Shown here: in pieces, positions 51,723-59,764 of the stretch
Layout of the letters: each line of letters opens with the position of its first letter
Numbering within the stretch: the first letter of the stretch is position 1
Assembly: GCF_003119195.2 (NCBI RefSeq)
Contig: NZ_CP022253.1
Location: forward strand, 2,861,001-2,925,000
DNA: 64,000 bases
From: Azospirillum baldaniorum
GTDB lineage: Bacteria; Pseudomonadota; Alphaproteobacteria; Azospirillales; Azospirillaceae
Reading direction: 5' to 3'
Program-made: the position numbers and the translations under genes
Notes under the pieces: model-generated
What the model saw: the letters and a program-made list of their open reading frames with translations, nothing else
What the model was told of the DNA's origin: nothing
Databases searched by the model: none

Positions 51723-52850
51723 TCACTTCTCCTCGACCGCCGGCTTCCCGCCGCCATCCAGCGCCCCGACCCGCTTCTTCAGGTCGGTTACATCCGCGTG
51801 CATCCGCTTCAGCCGGGCCAGCCCCTTGTACTGGTCGAAGGCGCGGTCGCGCGGCACCGCCGGGTAGCCCATGTAGACGGCCTTCGCCGGGATGTCCGTC
51901 CCCACGCCGGAGTTCGCCGCCACCACCGCGTCGTTGCCGATCTTCACATGGTCGGCCACGCCGACCTTGCCGGCCAGCACCACGCGGTCGCCGATGGTCG
52001 TGCTGCCGGCGATGCCGACATGGCCGCACAGCATGCAATTGGTGCCGATCTGCACGTTGTGGCCGATCTGCACGAGGTTGTCGATCTTGGTGCCGGAGCC
52101 GATGCGGGTCGCCGTGATGGTGCCACGGTCGATGGTGGCGTTCGCCCCGACCTCCACATCGTCGCCGAGGATCACCGTGCCGATGGAGTTCACCCGGTGA
52201 ATCAGCACGTTGGTGCCGACCACCTTGCCCGTCGCCTTGGCCGATTCGACGCTGCCCGGCTCGGGCGTCACGAAGCTGAAGCCGTCGTTGCCGACCGCGG
52301 CGTTGGGGTGGATGATGCAGCGCTCGCCCATCACCACCCGCTCGCCGATGCGGGCGCCGGGGTGCAGCAGGCAGTCCTTGCCGATCACCGCCTCCGCCCC
52401 GACCGTGGCGTGGGGCATGACGATCACGCCCGCGCCCAGCACCGCCCTCGGCCCGACATAGGCGAAGGGACCGACCGAGACGCCCGCGCCCAGGATGGCC
52501 TCCGGCGCCACGAAGGCGGCGGGGTGGACCCCCGGCTCAGCGTGGACCGGCTTCTCGAAGACGGTGGTCAGGCCGGCCATGGCGAAGCGCGGGCGCTTCA
52601 CGACGATCCAGCCCTTCAGATTGGCCGGCACCTCCGCCCCCTCCGCGATCACGGCGGCGACGGCCTTGCCGTTGGCCAGCAGCTCCGTCAGGCCCTTTTC
52701 CATGGCGAGCGCCAGATCCTCCGGCCCCTCGGCCTCCGACGGATGGACGGCGCGGGAGATTTGCAGGGTGCCGTCGCCCTCCAGCGCCGCGCCCAGGGCG
52801 GCGGCGATCTCGGCGAGGGTGACCGGGGCGGCGGGGGAAACGGGAGTCAT
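51723..52850 (-). CDS. lpxD: UDP-3-O-acylglucosamine N-acyltransferase
   Basis: A 375-residue left-handed beta-helix acyltransferase. The N-terminal uridine-binding domain (about 1-110) includes ISRAVHPSEAEGPEDLALAM. Hexapeptide coils follow (GAGVSVGPFAYVGPRAVLGA; CIIHPNAAVGNDGFSFV), with the catalytic His in NLVQIGHNVQIGTN. A C-terminal helix (YKGLARLKRMHADVTDLKKR) matches LpxD. It adds the second acyl chain in lipid A synthesis. Usual neighbours (bamA, fabZ, lpxA) are absent, so it may be a second copy or a relative working on another UDP-sugar. Confidence 0.88.
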   Translation of the reverse strand: MTPVSPAAPVTLAEIAAALGAALEGDGTLQISRAVHPSEAEGPEDLALAMEKGLTELLANGKAVAAVIAEGAEVPANLKGWIVVKRPRFAMAGLTTVFEKPVHAEPGVHPAAFVAPEAILGAGVSVGPFAYVGPRAVLGAGVIVMPHATVGAEAVIGKDCLLHPGARIGERVVMGERCIIHPNAAVGNDGFSFVTPEPGSVESAKATGKVVGTNVLIHRVNSIGTVILGDDVEVGANATIDRGTITATRIGSGTKIDNLVQIGHNVQIGTNCMLCGHVGIAGSTTIGDRVVLAGKVGVADHVKIGNDAVVAANSGVGTDIPAKAVYMGYPAVPRDRAFDQYKGLARLKRMHADVTDLKKRVGALDGGGKPAVEEK

Positions 52851-52930
52851 GGCTGGGCTCTGGCTGTCGGTCCGAAGTGGCCGGGACGCTAGCACGGCGG
52901 GCCGGTGCTGGCGAGGGCCGGCGCTTTTTG

Positions 52931-53767
52931 TCATTCCCCGGTCTGCAGCAGCGCCCCGCGCACCCGCGCCTGATGGAAGGAATAGAGGAAAGCCGCCGTG
53001 CACAGCCCCATGAACAGCGCGTTCAACCCCACCGCCCAGGCCAGATGGTCCCAGCGCATCGTGCCGTCGAACAGGATGGCGCGCATCCCCTCGAAGACGT
53101 GGGCGGAGGGCAGCGACAGGGCCACCCATTGCAGCCAGCCCGGCAGGACGCTGACCGGGTAGTAGACGGCGCTGACCGGGGCCAGCATGAAGACGACGAT
53201 CCAGGCCAGCCCTTCCGCCCCCATGCCGTAGCGCAGGATCAGCGCCACGATGACCAGCCCCAGCGACCAGCCGAAGACGATCAGGTTGGCAAAGAAGCCG
53301 GCCAGCGGCAGCCCGAGGTCGAACAGCGAGTAGCCGAACAGCGGAATCGCCAGCAGCGCCGCCGGCACGACGCCGATGACGGTGCGGATCAGGCTCATCC
53401 CGAACAGCGCCGCCACCCATTCGCCGGGGCGCAGCGGGCTGACGAAGAGGTGGCCGAGGTTGCGCGACCACATCTCCTCCAGGAAGGACACCGACACGCC
53501 GAGCTGCCCGCGGAACAGCACGTCCCACAGCAGCACTGCGCTGACCAACACCCCCGCCCCCTGCGCCACCCAGGCGCTGGAGGAGGCCATGAACTGGTTG
53601 ATGTAGCCCCACAGGATCATCTGCATGGTCGGCCAGTAGGCCAGCTCCAGGAAGCGCGGCCAGGAGCCGCGCAGCAGATACCAGTAACGCAGCACCATCG
53701 CCCCGACCCGGCGCAGCGAGAAGGCCGGATTCGGGTGAACCATCGCAGCGGCGTCACTCGGCAGCAT
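52931..53767 (-). CDS. ABC-2 type transporter permease
   Basis: A 278-residue membrane protein with six predicted helices. It starts with a cytoplasmic segment (FSLRRVGAMVLRYWYLLRGS), then YWPTMQMILWGYINQF, and contains the ABC-2 family stretch FSPLRPGEW-like LFVSPLRPGEWVAALFG and APVSAVYYPVSVLPGWLQWV. ATG 53767 is preceded by GGGAGG and overlaps the ATPase gene by 14 bases. Together they form an exporter of unknown substrate, similar in build to NodIJ or polysaccharide/drug exporters. Confidence 0.9.
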   Translation of the reverse strand: MLPSDAAAMVHPNPAFSLRRVGAMVLRYWYLLRGSWPRFLELAYWPTMQMILWGYINQFMASSSAWVAQGAGVLVSAVLLWDVLFRGQLGVSVSFLEEMWSRNLGHLFVSPLRPGEWVAALFGMSLIRTVIGVVPAALLAIPLFGYSLFDLGLPLAGFFANLIVFGWSLGLVIVALILRYGMGAEGLAWIVVFMLAPVSAVYYPVSVLPGWLQWVALSLPSAHVFEGMRAILFDGTMRWDHLAWAVGLNALFMGLCTAAFLYSFHQARVRGALLQTGE

Positions 53768-54554
53768 CGGCGGCCTCCCGACTGGCGTTCTCCGCGCCGG
53801 CGCGGTCGCGGGCGATGTCGAGGAACACGTCCTCCAGCGAGGTGCGGCCGTAGCGCGCCAGCAGCCCGGCCGGCGACCCGCGGTCGACGATCCGCCCCTG
53901 GCGCATCATCAGCACCTCGTCGCACATCCGCTCCACCTCCAGCATGTTGTGGGAGGCGAGCAGGATGGTGGCCCCCGACTCCAGGCGGTAGCGCTCCAGA
54001 TAGGTGCGGATCCAGTCCGCGGTGTCGGGGTCGAGCGAGGCGGTCGGCTCGTCCAGCAGCAGAAGCTCCGGCCGGTTGAGCAGCGCCTTGGCCAACGCCA
54101 CCCGCGTCTTCTGCCCCGCCGACAGCCCGCCGGAGGGGCGTTCGAGGAAGCGGGTCAGCTCCAGATGCTCGGCCAGCTCTTCGACCCGCCGTTTCACTCC
54201 CTTCAGGCCGTAGAGATGGCCGTAGACGGTCAGGTTCTCCCGCACGGTCAGCCGGTGCGGCAGCTCGACATAGGGGGACGAGAAGTTCATGCGGGGCAGC
54301 GCCGCGTGGCGATGGCGCACCATGTCCACGCCCAGCACCTCGACCGTGCCGGAGGTCGGCAGCAGCAGCCCGAGCAGCATGGAGATGGTCGTCGTCTTGC
54401 CGGCCCCGTTGCCGCCGAGAAGCCCGGTGACCGACCCCGCCGCGACGGTGAAGGAGATGCCGTCCACGGCGGTGACCTCGCCGGACCGGGCGGTGCCGTA
54501 GCGTTTGGTCAGGTTCACGGCCCGGATGGCGTGCTGTTTTGCGCATTGATCCAT
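53754..54554 (-). CDS. ABC transporter ATP-binding protein
   Basis: A 266-residue ATPase. Walker A is LLGGNGAGKTTTISML, the signature is GGLSAGQKTRVALAKAL, Walker B is LLLLDEPTASLDPDTA, and the H-loop is LASHNM. It is the energy subunit of the exporter with the permease gene that overlaps its 3' end. ATG 54554 fits the domain start; the frame reaches further upstream without support. It is divergent from regB, sharing a 109-base promoter region. Confidence 0.92.
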   Translation of the reverse strand: MDQCAKQHAIRAVNLTKRYGTARSGEVTAVDGISFTVAAGSVTGLLGGNGAGKTTTISMLLGLLLPTSGTVEVLGVDMVRHRHAALPRMNFSSPYVELPHRLTVRENLTVYGHLYGLKGVKRRVEELAEHLELTRFLERPSGGLSAGQKTRVALAKALLNRPELLLLDEPTASLDPDTADWIRTYLERYRLESGATILLASHNMLEVERMCDEVLMMRQGRIVDRGSPAGLLARYGRTSLEDVFLDIARDRAGAENASREAADAAE

Positions 54555-54663
54555 AGGCGGAGAATATGGCCGCTTGGCGCGCAAACGCCAGAGTGGCAAA
54601 ACAGCACCCAGCCATTCGATGTGACGCCGCGGGAAGAGCGGCCTTGCCGGAAAGTCCGCCCCC

Positions 54664-56004
54664 ATGACCGTCGGTTCCGCAACCGCCGCCACCTCCCTTC
54701 GCCACGCCATGACGCACGCCGGCCGGCCGGGTCCGGCCCAGTGGACCAACCTGGACGGGCGCGTCACGCTGCGCACCCTGATCCTGATCCGCTGGATCGC
54801 CGTGATCGGACAGCTCGCCACCGTGGCGACGGTGCAGCTCGTCATGGGCTTCCCATTGCCGCTGGGGCCGGTGCTGGCGGCCATCGGGGCCTCGGTCCTG
54901 CTGAACCTCGTGGCGATGGCCCAGCGCGGCGGGCGGCTGCGGCTGGCCGACCGGGACGCGGCGCTCTACCTCGGCTACGACATGCTGCAGCTCACGCTGC
55001 TGCTCTATCTGACCGGCGGCCTCGCCAACCCCTTCGCGATCCTGCTGCTCGCCCCGATGACGGTGGCCGCGGCGATCCTGTCGCGCTACAGCGTGGTCCT
55101 GCTGACCGGGCTCAACCTCGTCTGCCTGACCGTGCTGGCGATGTGGCACTTCCCGCTGCCCTGGCCGGAGCCGATGCCCTCGGTCGCCCCGCTCTACGCC
55201 TTCGGCATCTGGCTGTCGCTGTCGGTGTCGGCCGGCTTCATCAGCGGGTACGTCTTCCGCGTGGCCGAGGAAGCGCGGCGCTTCGCCAACGCCCTGTCGG
55301 CCTCGCAGGTGGCGCTGGCGCGCGAGCAGCGGCTGTCCTCGCTGGGCGCGCTGGCCGCCGCCGCCGCGCACGAGCTGGGCTCGCCGCTGGGCACCATCGC
55401 GGTGGTGGCGAAGGAGCTGCTGCACGACATGCCGCCGGACAGCCCCTTCACCGAGGACGTCGCCCTGCTGCAAAGCCAGGTGATGCGCTGCCGCGAGATC
55501 CTGGCGGAGCTGGCCCGCAAGCCGGAGGCCGATGGCGGCGACCCGTTCGAGCGGCTGCCCCTGACCGCGCTGGTGGAGGCGGCGGGCGCGCCGCACCGGC
55601 TGGGCCACATCCAGTTCACGGTCGAGCGCAGCGACGGCTCCGTGGGGGAGGAGCCGATCGTCCGCCGCAGCCCGGAGATCATCCATGGCCTGGGCAACTT
55701 CATCCAGAACGCCCACCAGTTCGCCGACGGGCGGGTGACGGTCGCCGCCTCCTGGGACGCCCGGTCCGCGACGGTGGTGGTGATGGACGACGGGCCGGGC
55801 TATCCCGCCCATCTGCTGAGCCGCATCGGCGAACCCTACCTGTCGGCAAGAAGCGAGCGGTCGGGCCATATGGGTCTGGGAATCTTTATTGCACAAACGC
55901 TGCTAGAGAAAACGGGTGCCCTTGTAGCCTTTAGCAATAACCGTAGCGGCGGCGCGCGAGTTGTCGTACGTTGGGACCGTGGTGTCTTAGAACCAGAGGA
56001 CTAG
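54664..56004 (+). CDS. regB: Redox-sensing histidine kinase RegB (PrrB/ActS)
   Basis: A 446-residue sensor kinase. About six transmembrane helices (residues 38-195) include the quinone-site motif GGLANPF at 118-124. The DHp domain has phosphorylated His236 in AAAAHELGSPLGTI, and 40 residues later Cys276 in QVMRCREILAEL, exactly the spacing of redox-active Cys265 in Rhodobacter RegB. The ATPase domain has NFIQNAHQFA, DDGPGYP and GHMGLGIFIAQTLL. RegB senses aerobic respiratory state and phosphorylates RegA. regA follows within a few bases. Confidence 0.95.
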   Translation: MTVGSATAATSLRHAMTHAGRPGPAQWTNLDGRVTLRTLILIRWIAVIGQLATVATVQLVMGFPLPLGPVLAAIGASVLLNLVAMAQRGGRLRLADRDAALYLGYDMLQLTLLLYLTGGLANPFAILLLAPMTVAAAILSRYSVVLLTGLNLVCLTVLAMWHFPLPWPEPMPSVAPLYAFGIWLSLSVSAGFISGYVFRVAEEARRFANALSASQVALAREQRLSSLGALAAAAAHELGSPLGTIAVVAKELLHDMPPDSPFTEDVALLQSQVMRCREILAELARKPEADGGDPFERLPLTALVEAAGAPHRLGHIQFTVERSDGSVGEEPIVRRSPEIIHGLGNFIQNAHQFADGRVTVAASWDARSATVVVMDDGPGYPAHLLSRIGEPYLSARSERSGHMGLGIFIAQTLLEKTGALVAFSNNRSGGARVVVRWDRGVLEPED

Positions 56005-56006
56005 TG

Positions 56007-56603
56007 GTGGATAGCGCGATGACCACGGACGAGAGTCCAACGGGCGAAACCGCCAAGCTGACGTTCACGGGTGACGTTACCCGCAGCCTCCTCATCGTCG
56101 ACGACGACGCGCCTTTCCGAACCCGCCTCGCGCGCGCCATGGAAAAGCGCGGTTTCAACGTGGTCGCCGTGGACAGCGTGCAGCTCGGCATCGACGTGGC
56201 CCAGGAATCGGCGCCGGCCTTCGCGGTGGTCGACCTGCGGCTGGCCGACGGCAGCGGCCTGGACGTGGTCAAGACCCTGCGCGACGCCCGCCCCGACGCC
56301 CGCATCGTCATGCTGACCGGCTACGGCAACATCGCCACGGCGGTCGCCGCGGTGAAGGCCGGCGCGGTGGACTATCTGCCGAAGCCGGCGGACGCCGACG
56401 CCGTGGAATCCGCCCTGCTGGCCGACGGCCGCCCGCTGCCCTCCCCGCCGGAAAACCCGATGTCCGCCGACCGCGTGCGGTGGGAGCACATCCAGCGCGT
56501 GTTCGAGCAGTGCGACCGCAACGTCTCCGAAACCGCCCGCCGGCTGAAGATGCACCGCCGCACCCTGCAGCGCATCCTGAACAAGCACGCCCCGCGCGGC
56601 TGA
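56007..56603 (+). CDS. regA: Redox response regulator RegA (PrrA/ActR)
   Basis: A 198-residue response regulator. The receiver has LLIVDDDAPFRTRLARAM, phosphoacceptor Asp76 in VVDLRLADGSGLDVV, the Thr in MLTGYGNIATAV and the Lys in DYLPKPAD. A Pro-rich linker leads to the Fis-like HTH (DRNVSETARRLKMHRRTLQR), nearly invariant in RegA. It globally controls photosynthesis, respiration, nitrogen and carbon fixation genes in relatives. The start is GTG 56007 with AGAGGA upstream; ATG 56019 is the alternative. senC/prrC, often between regB and regA, is absent. Confidence 0.95.
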   Translation: MDSAMTTDESPTGETAKLTFTGDVTRSLLIVDDDAPFRTRLARAMEKRGFNVVAVDSVQLGIDVAQESAPAFAVVDLRLADGSGLDVVKTLRDARPDARIVMLTGYGNIATAVAAVKAGAVDYLPKPADADAVESALLADGRPLPSPPENPMSADRVRWEHIQRVFEQCDRNVSETARRLKMHRRTLQRILNKHAPRG

Positions 56604-56627
56604 TCCTTCTCCTTTCGACACGACAAC

Positions 56628-56664
56628 GCCCCCTCTCCATACCGGTGAGGGGGCGCTTTCATTT
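56628..56664 (+). terminator. Intrinsic terminator of regBA
   Basis: CGCCCCCTC / GAGGGGGCG stem with an 11-base loop, followed by CTTTCATTT. It lies 24 bases after the regA stop, and the opposing EamA gene ends at 56675, so it may serve both directions. Confidence 0.8.
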
Positions 56665-56674
56665 CAGGCTCTCC

Positions 56675-57649
56675 TTACGCCGGAGCCGGCTGCCGCGCGG
56701 TCTCCGGCGGCTTCGGGCGGTGGGCCGCGACGCAGGACAGAACGCTGCCGGTCACGCAGACCAGGGCGGCAAGCTCCATCCCCGTCGGCAGCCGCTGCTC
56801 CCAGAGAAAGCCGTAGAGCAGAGCGAACAGAGTCTCGAACAGGATCATCTGCCCGACCAGGGTCAGCGGCAGCAGCCGGCTCATCCGGTTCCAGAGGGCG
56901 TTGCCGACGATCGAGGCGAGGATGGCCAAGCCGGTCACCACGGCGGCGAAGCGCAGCCATTCCCCGGCGGCGTGGCCGCCTTGGGCGAACAGGAAGGCGG
57001 GAACCGCGAGCAGCAGCGCCTGCGCGCCGGTCATCACTCCGGTCAGCAGGCTCCAGTCATGCGCCGAGACGTGGCCGAGCCGGGCGAGCCAACGGCTGTT
57101 GCCCACGGCGTAGACCGTCCAGGAGACGAGCGCGCCAACCGCGCAGAGCAGGCCGGTCAATTCGGCCATCGGCATCCCCGTCCGGCCATCGCCCGATACG
57201 CCGCCCAACACGCCGCCCACCGATTGCCAGCCGATGCACAGGATGCCGGCCGCGCCGAGCAGCAGCGACGGCACGAGCTTCCGGACGGGAACCGCCCCAT
57301 GGTCCCGGCTGCCGATGACGGTGACCGCGACCGGCAGGAAGCCGATGACCAGCGAGGTCATCGCCATCCCGCCCATTTGCACGGCGGTGGCCAGCAAAGC
57401 GTAGTAGAGGATGTTGCCGAGCAGGCTCAGCCAGGCCAGCGCCCACCACTCCCGCAGGCCGAGCCCGGCGCGCAGGGCTCGCCAGCGCGGCAGCACGAGC
57501 AGGACGGCGAACAGGCCGTAGGCGAGATAACGCCCGGCGGCGAGCTGGAGCGGCGTGAAGGCCGAGGCCAGTTCCGGGGCGAGGAAGACCAGCCCCCACA
57601 AGGCCCCCGCGCCGATGCCGCAGGCGATCCCCAACCACGTCGCGCCCAT
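56675..57649 (-). CDS. EamA/DMT-superfamily transporter
   Basis: A 324-residue membrane protein with ten predicted helices. GIGAGALWGLVFLAPELASA, RYLAYGLFAVLLVLPRWRAL and the second-repeat LVSWTVYAVGNSRWLARLGH followed by LPLTLVGQMILFETLFALLY mark the family. ATG 57649 follows GGGAGCAGGG; TTG 57661 is an alternative. It lies 70 bases downstream of an AraC regulator on the same strand, which probably controls it. The transported compound is unknown. Confidence 0.88.
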   Translation of the reverse strand: MGATWLGIACGIGAGALWGLVFLAPELASAFTPLQLAAGRYLAYGLFAVLLVLPRWRALRAGLGLREWWALAWLSLLGNILYYALLATAVQMGGMAMTSLVIGFLPVAVTVIGSRDHGAVPVRKLVPSLLLGAAGILCIGWQSVGGVLGGVSGDGRTGMPMAELTGLLCAVGALVSWTVYAVGNSRWLARLGHVSAHDWSLLTGVMTGAQALLLAVPAFLFAQGGHAAGEWLRFAAVVTGLAILASIVGNALWNRMSRLLPLTLVGQMILFETLFALLYGFLWEQRLPTGMELAALVCVTGSVLSCVAAHRPKPPETARQPAPA

Positions 57650-57719
57650 CCCTGCTCCCAACCCTCTCTGGTTTACGAAGCGAGGATGGCATGGGACGCG
57701 GCTGTGATCTTGTCCCGGG

Positions 57720-58478
57720 CTACGGACTTTTGTGCCGGGTCTCGCGGCTTTGGCGCCGGTAGGCCGCGGGGGTCAGGCCGGTGGCCCGCCGCATTGCCCG
57801 CGTGAACGCGCTCTGGTCGGCGTAGCCGGTGCGGTAGGCGATCTCCGCGATGGACAGGTCCGACCGCGCGAGCCAGCCGCAAGCCCGTTTCAGCCGGACC
57901 TCCGCCAGCCACGCCCGCGGGGTGGTGTCCAGTTCGGCGCGGAACAGGGCGTGCAGCCGGCTGACGCTGACGCAGGCCCGCTCGGCCATCGTCTCGGCGG
58001 TCCACGGCTTGGCGAGGTCGGGCTCGACCGCGGCCAGCAGGGTTCCGAGCCGCGACCGGGGCCGCGCCGGTTCCTCGGCAAGCGCGTCGAGCAGCAGGGG
58101 CACCCAGAGGCGAAGGTTGTCCGCCGACACGCCACGGCTGTCCAGCATCAGGCCCATGTAGTCGATCAGCTTGCCGGCCACCGGGGTCAGCGCGACGAAG
58201 GGATGGCGGATCAGCCGGTCGCCGACCGCCGGTTTCAGGAGAGCCGGATCGAGGTCCAGGATGAGCGAGCGGTTCGGCCCGTCGCTCGTCTGGGTGTGCG
58301 AGGAGCCGGCCTCGACGAACGCCGCCCGGCACGGCCCAAGACGGCCACCCTTTCCGGCGATGTCGATCTCCAGGGCGCCGCTCAACGGCAGGACGAGTTG
58401 AGCGAAATCGTGCCGGTGGGCGCTGTGCGCCGCGCCGTAGCTGCGGACATCGATGCTGAGGCGCGGCGATGTGGACAT
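57720..58478 (-). CDS. AraC family transcriptional regulator
   Basis: A 252-residue regulator. The N-terminal cupin-like sensor domain (about 15-140) begins SIDVRSYGAAHSAHRHDFAQ. The C-terminal two-HTH AraC domain includes MAERACVSVSRLHALFRAEL and the signature LARSDLSIAEIAYRTGYADQ followed by AFTRAMRRATGLTPAAYRR. AGGAAGG precedes ATG 58478. It is immediately upstream of the EamA transporter gene, a common regulator-exporter arrangement. Confidence 0.92.
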   Translation of the reverse strand: MSTSPRLSIDVRSYGAAHSAHRHDFAQLVLPLSGALEIDIAGKGGRLGPCRAAFVEAGSSHTQTSDGPNRSLILDLDPALLKPAVGDRLIRHPFVALTPVAGKLIDYMGLMLDSRGVSADNLRLWVPLLLDALAEEPARPRSRLGTLLAAVEPDLAKPWTAETMAERACVSVSRLHALFRAELDTTPRAWLAEVRLKRACGWLARSDLSIAEIAYRTGYADQSAFTRAMRRATGLTPAAYRRQSRETRHKSP

Positions 58479-58566
58479 CGCCTTCCTATAACCGAAATCC
58501 GGCGCGCCGGCCACCCGCCGAAAGGGGGCGGCGCGGTCTGGCGCTTGGCGCCCTGCCCCCGGTCCC

Positions 58567-58758
58567 TCACTTTTTGATGGGGCAGCTCCGCACGCCGAAC
58601 AGGGTGTAGGCCGGGCAGAAGCCGACCACCGCGGTCAGCAGCGGGACGAGGCCGATCCAGCCCCAGGGGGTCTGCGGGCCGACGAAGACGAGGGCGATCA
58701 GGACGAGGCCGACGATGGCGCGCAGCGCGCGGTCGATGGTGCCGACGTTGATGGGCAT
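58567..58758 (-). CDS. DUF2892 (YgaP transmembrane-type) membrane protein
   Basis: A 63-residue protein with two transmembrane helices. It starts MPINVGTIDRALRAIVGLVL and ends with GWIGLVPLLTAVVGFCPAYT then LFGVRSCPIKK. The N-x-G-x-x-D-R start and the GFCP-Y-x-L-FG-x-x-x-C pattern are diagnostic of DUF2892. In YgaP this region anchors a rhodanese; stand-alone forms are common next to sulfur or stress genes. It lies 77 bases downstream of the Crp/Fnr gene. Confidence 0.9.
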   Translation of the reverse strand: MPINVGTIDRALRAIVGLVLIALVFVGPQTPWGWIGLVPLLTAVVGFCPAYTLFGVRSCPIKK

Positions 58759-58825
58759 GGTTGCACCTTATGGAGCGGTGTGGGCGGTTGGTGCGCCCAT
58801 CCAAGCCCCTTTCCGCCCGCCGGTC

Positions 58826-58840
58826 TGTGACTCCGTCACA
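58826..58840. promoter_or_regulatory. CRP-like palindrome at the Crp/Fnr stop codon
   Basis: TGTGAC-TCC-GTCACA is a perfect 6-bp dyad, similar to TGTGA-N6-TCACA CRP sites but with a 5-base gap. It overlaps the stop of the Crp/Fnr gene and lies about 70 bases before the DUF2892 start, a plausible operator position. Confidence 0.35.
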
Positions 58841-59528
58841 CCCCGCCCGTGCGCTCCAGCGCCAACAACGCGTCGGGATCGCGCACCCCGACGCGGCCGC
58901 GCGACAGCTCCACCAAGCCGCGGCGCTCGAACTCCTTCAACTGGCGGCTGACCACCTCGCGCGCCGTGCCCAGCTCGACGGCCAGCGTCTGGTGGGTGGT
59001 GTCCAGCCCGCCGCGCGCGTCGCGGTGGTCGACCAGGAAGCGGGCCAGCCGCAGGTCGATGCGCCCGAAGGCCACCTCCTCCACCAGCATCATCATGCTG
59101 AGCAGGCGCGTGCCGAAGGAGGCGAAGACGACGTCGCGGAACACCGCGGAGCGCGCCAGCAGCTCGTGGAAAACCCCGGCCCCGAGCGCGATGGCGTCGA
59201 GGTCGGTTTCGGCCATGCCCTCGGCGCTGTAGTCGGCGCGCGTCATCAGGCAGGCGGTGGTCAGGATGCAGGTTTCGCCCGCCCCGACGCGGTAGAGGAC
59301 GATCTCCCGCCCGGTCTCGGCGGTCATCTGGACCCGCACCGTTCCGTCCAGCAGCATGAGAAAATTGTGGCACAGGCTGCCGACGCGGAACAGCACCGTG
59401 CCGCGCGGCACCGCCATCCGCGCCCCCCGCGCGCGCAGAAGAGCTCGCGCGTCGAGTTCCAGGGCGGACAGCGCCGGAAACGCACCCGCCCAGACATCGT
59501 CAATCTTTTCAACATGTTGCGGCAGCAT
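58836..59528 (-). CDS. Crp/Fnr family transcriptional regulator
   Basis: A 230-residue regulator. The cyclic-nucleotide-binding-like domain (about 20-140) includes VPRGTVLFRVGSLCHNFLML and GREIVLYRVGAGETCILTTA. A long dimer helix precedes the C-terminal HTH, THQTLAVELGTAREVVSRQL. The E-V-V-S-R recognition segment keeps the Glu, Ser and Arg spacing of FNR, so FNR-type TTGAY-N4-RTCAA sites are expected targets. The N-terminal cysteine cluster of oxygen-sensing FNR is absent. AAGGGGG precedes ATG 59528. It is followed by a DUF2892 gene. Confidence 0.9.
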   Translation of the reverse strand: MLPQHVEKIDDVWAGAFPALSALELDARALLRARGARMAVPRGTVLFRVGSLCHNFLMLLDGTVRVQMTAETGREIVLYRVGAGETCILTTACLMTRADYSAEGMAETDLDAIALGAGVFHELLARSAVFRDVVFASFGTRLLSMMMLVEEVAFGRIDLRLARFLVDHRDARGGLDTTHQTLAVELGTAREVVSRQLKEFERRGLVELSRGRVGVRDPDALLALERTGGV

Positions 59529-59764
59529 GCCCGGCCCCCTTCGATCGGCGATGACCATTATCCGCGAAGGGGCTTCCCCGGTCCACCCCCCACCCTCGCC
59601 ATGGGCCACTCCACCCAATGGCGACTCCGGGGAGGGTACCCAATGAGCGTGTCTTCCCCACCATATGCACTGCGGGCAGCATGAAACGGCCGGACGGTCG
59701 ATGACGTTCTAGGCACCGTAACGCCCCGAACGGGGTGCCGTTCGGCATGCGAGGAGGACCCGCT

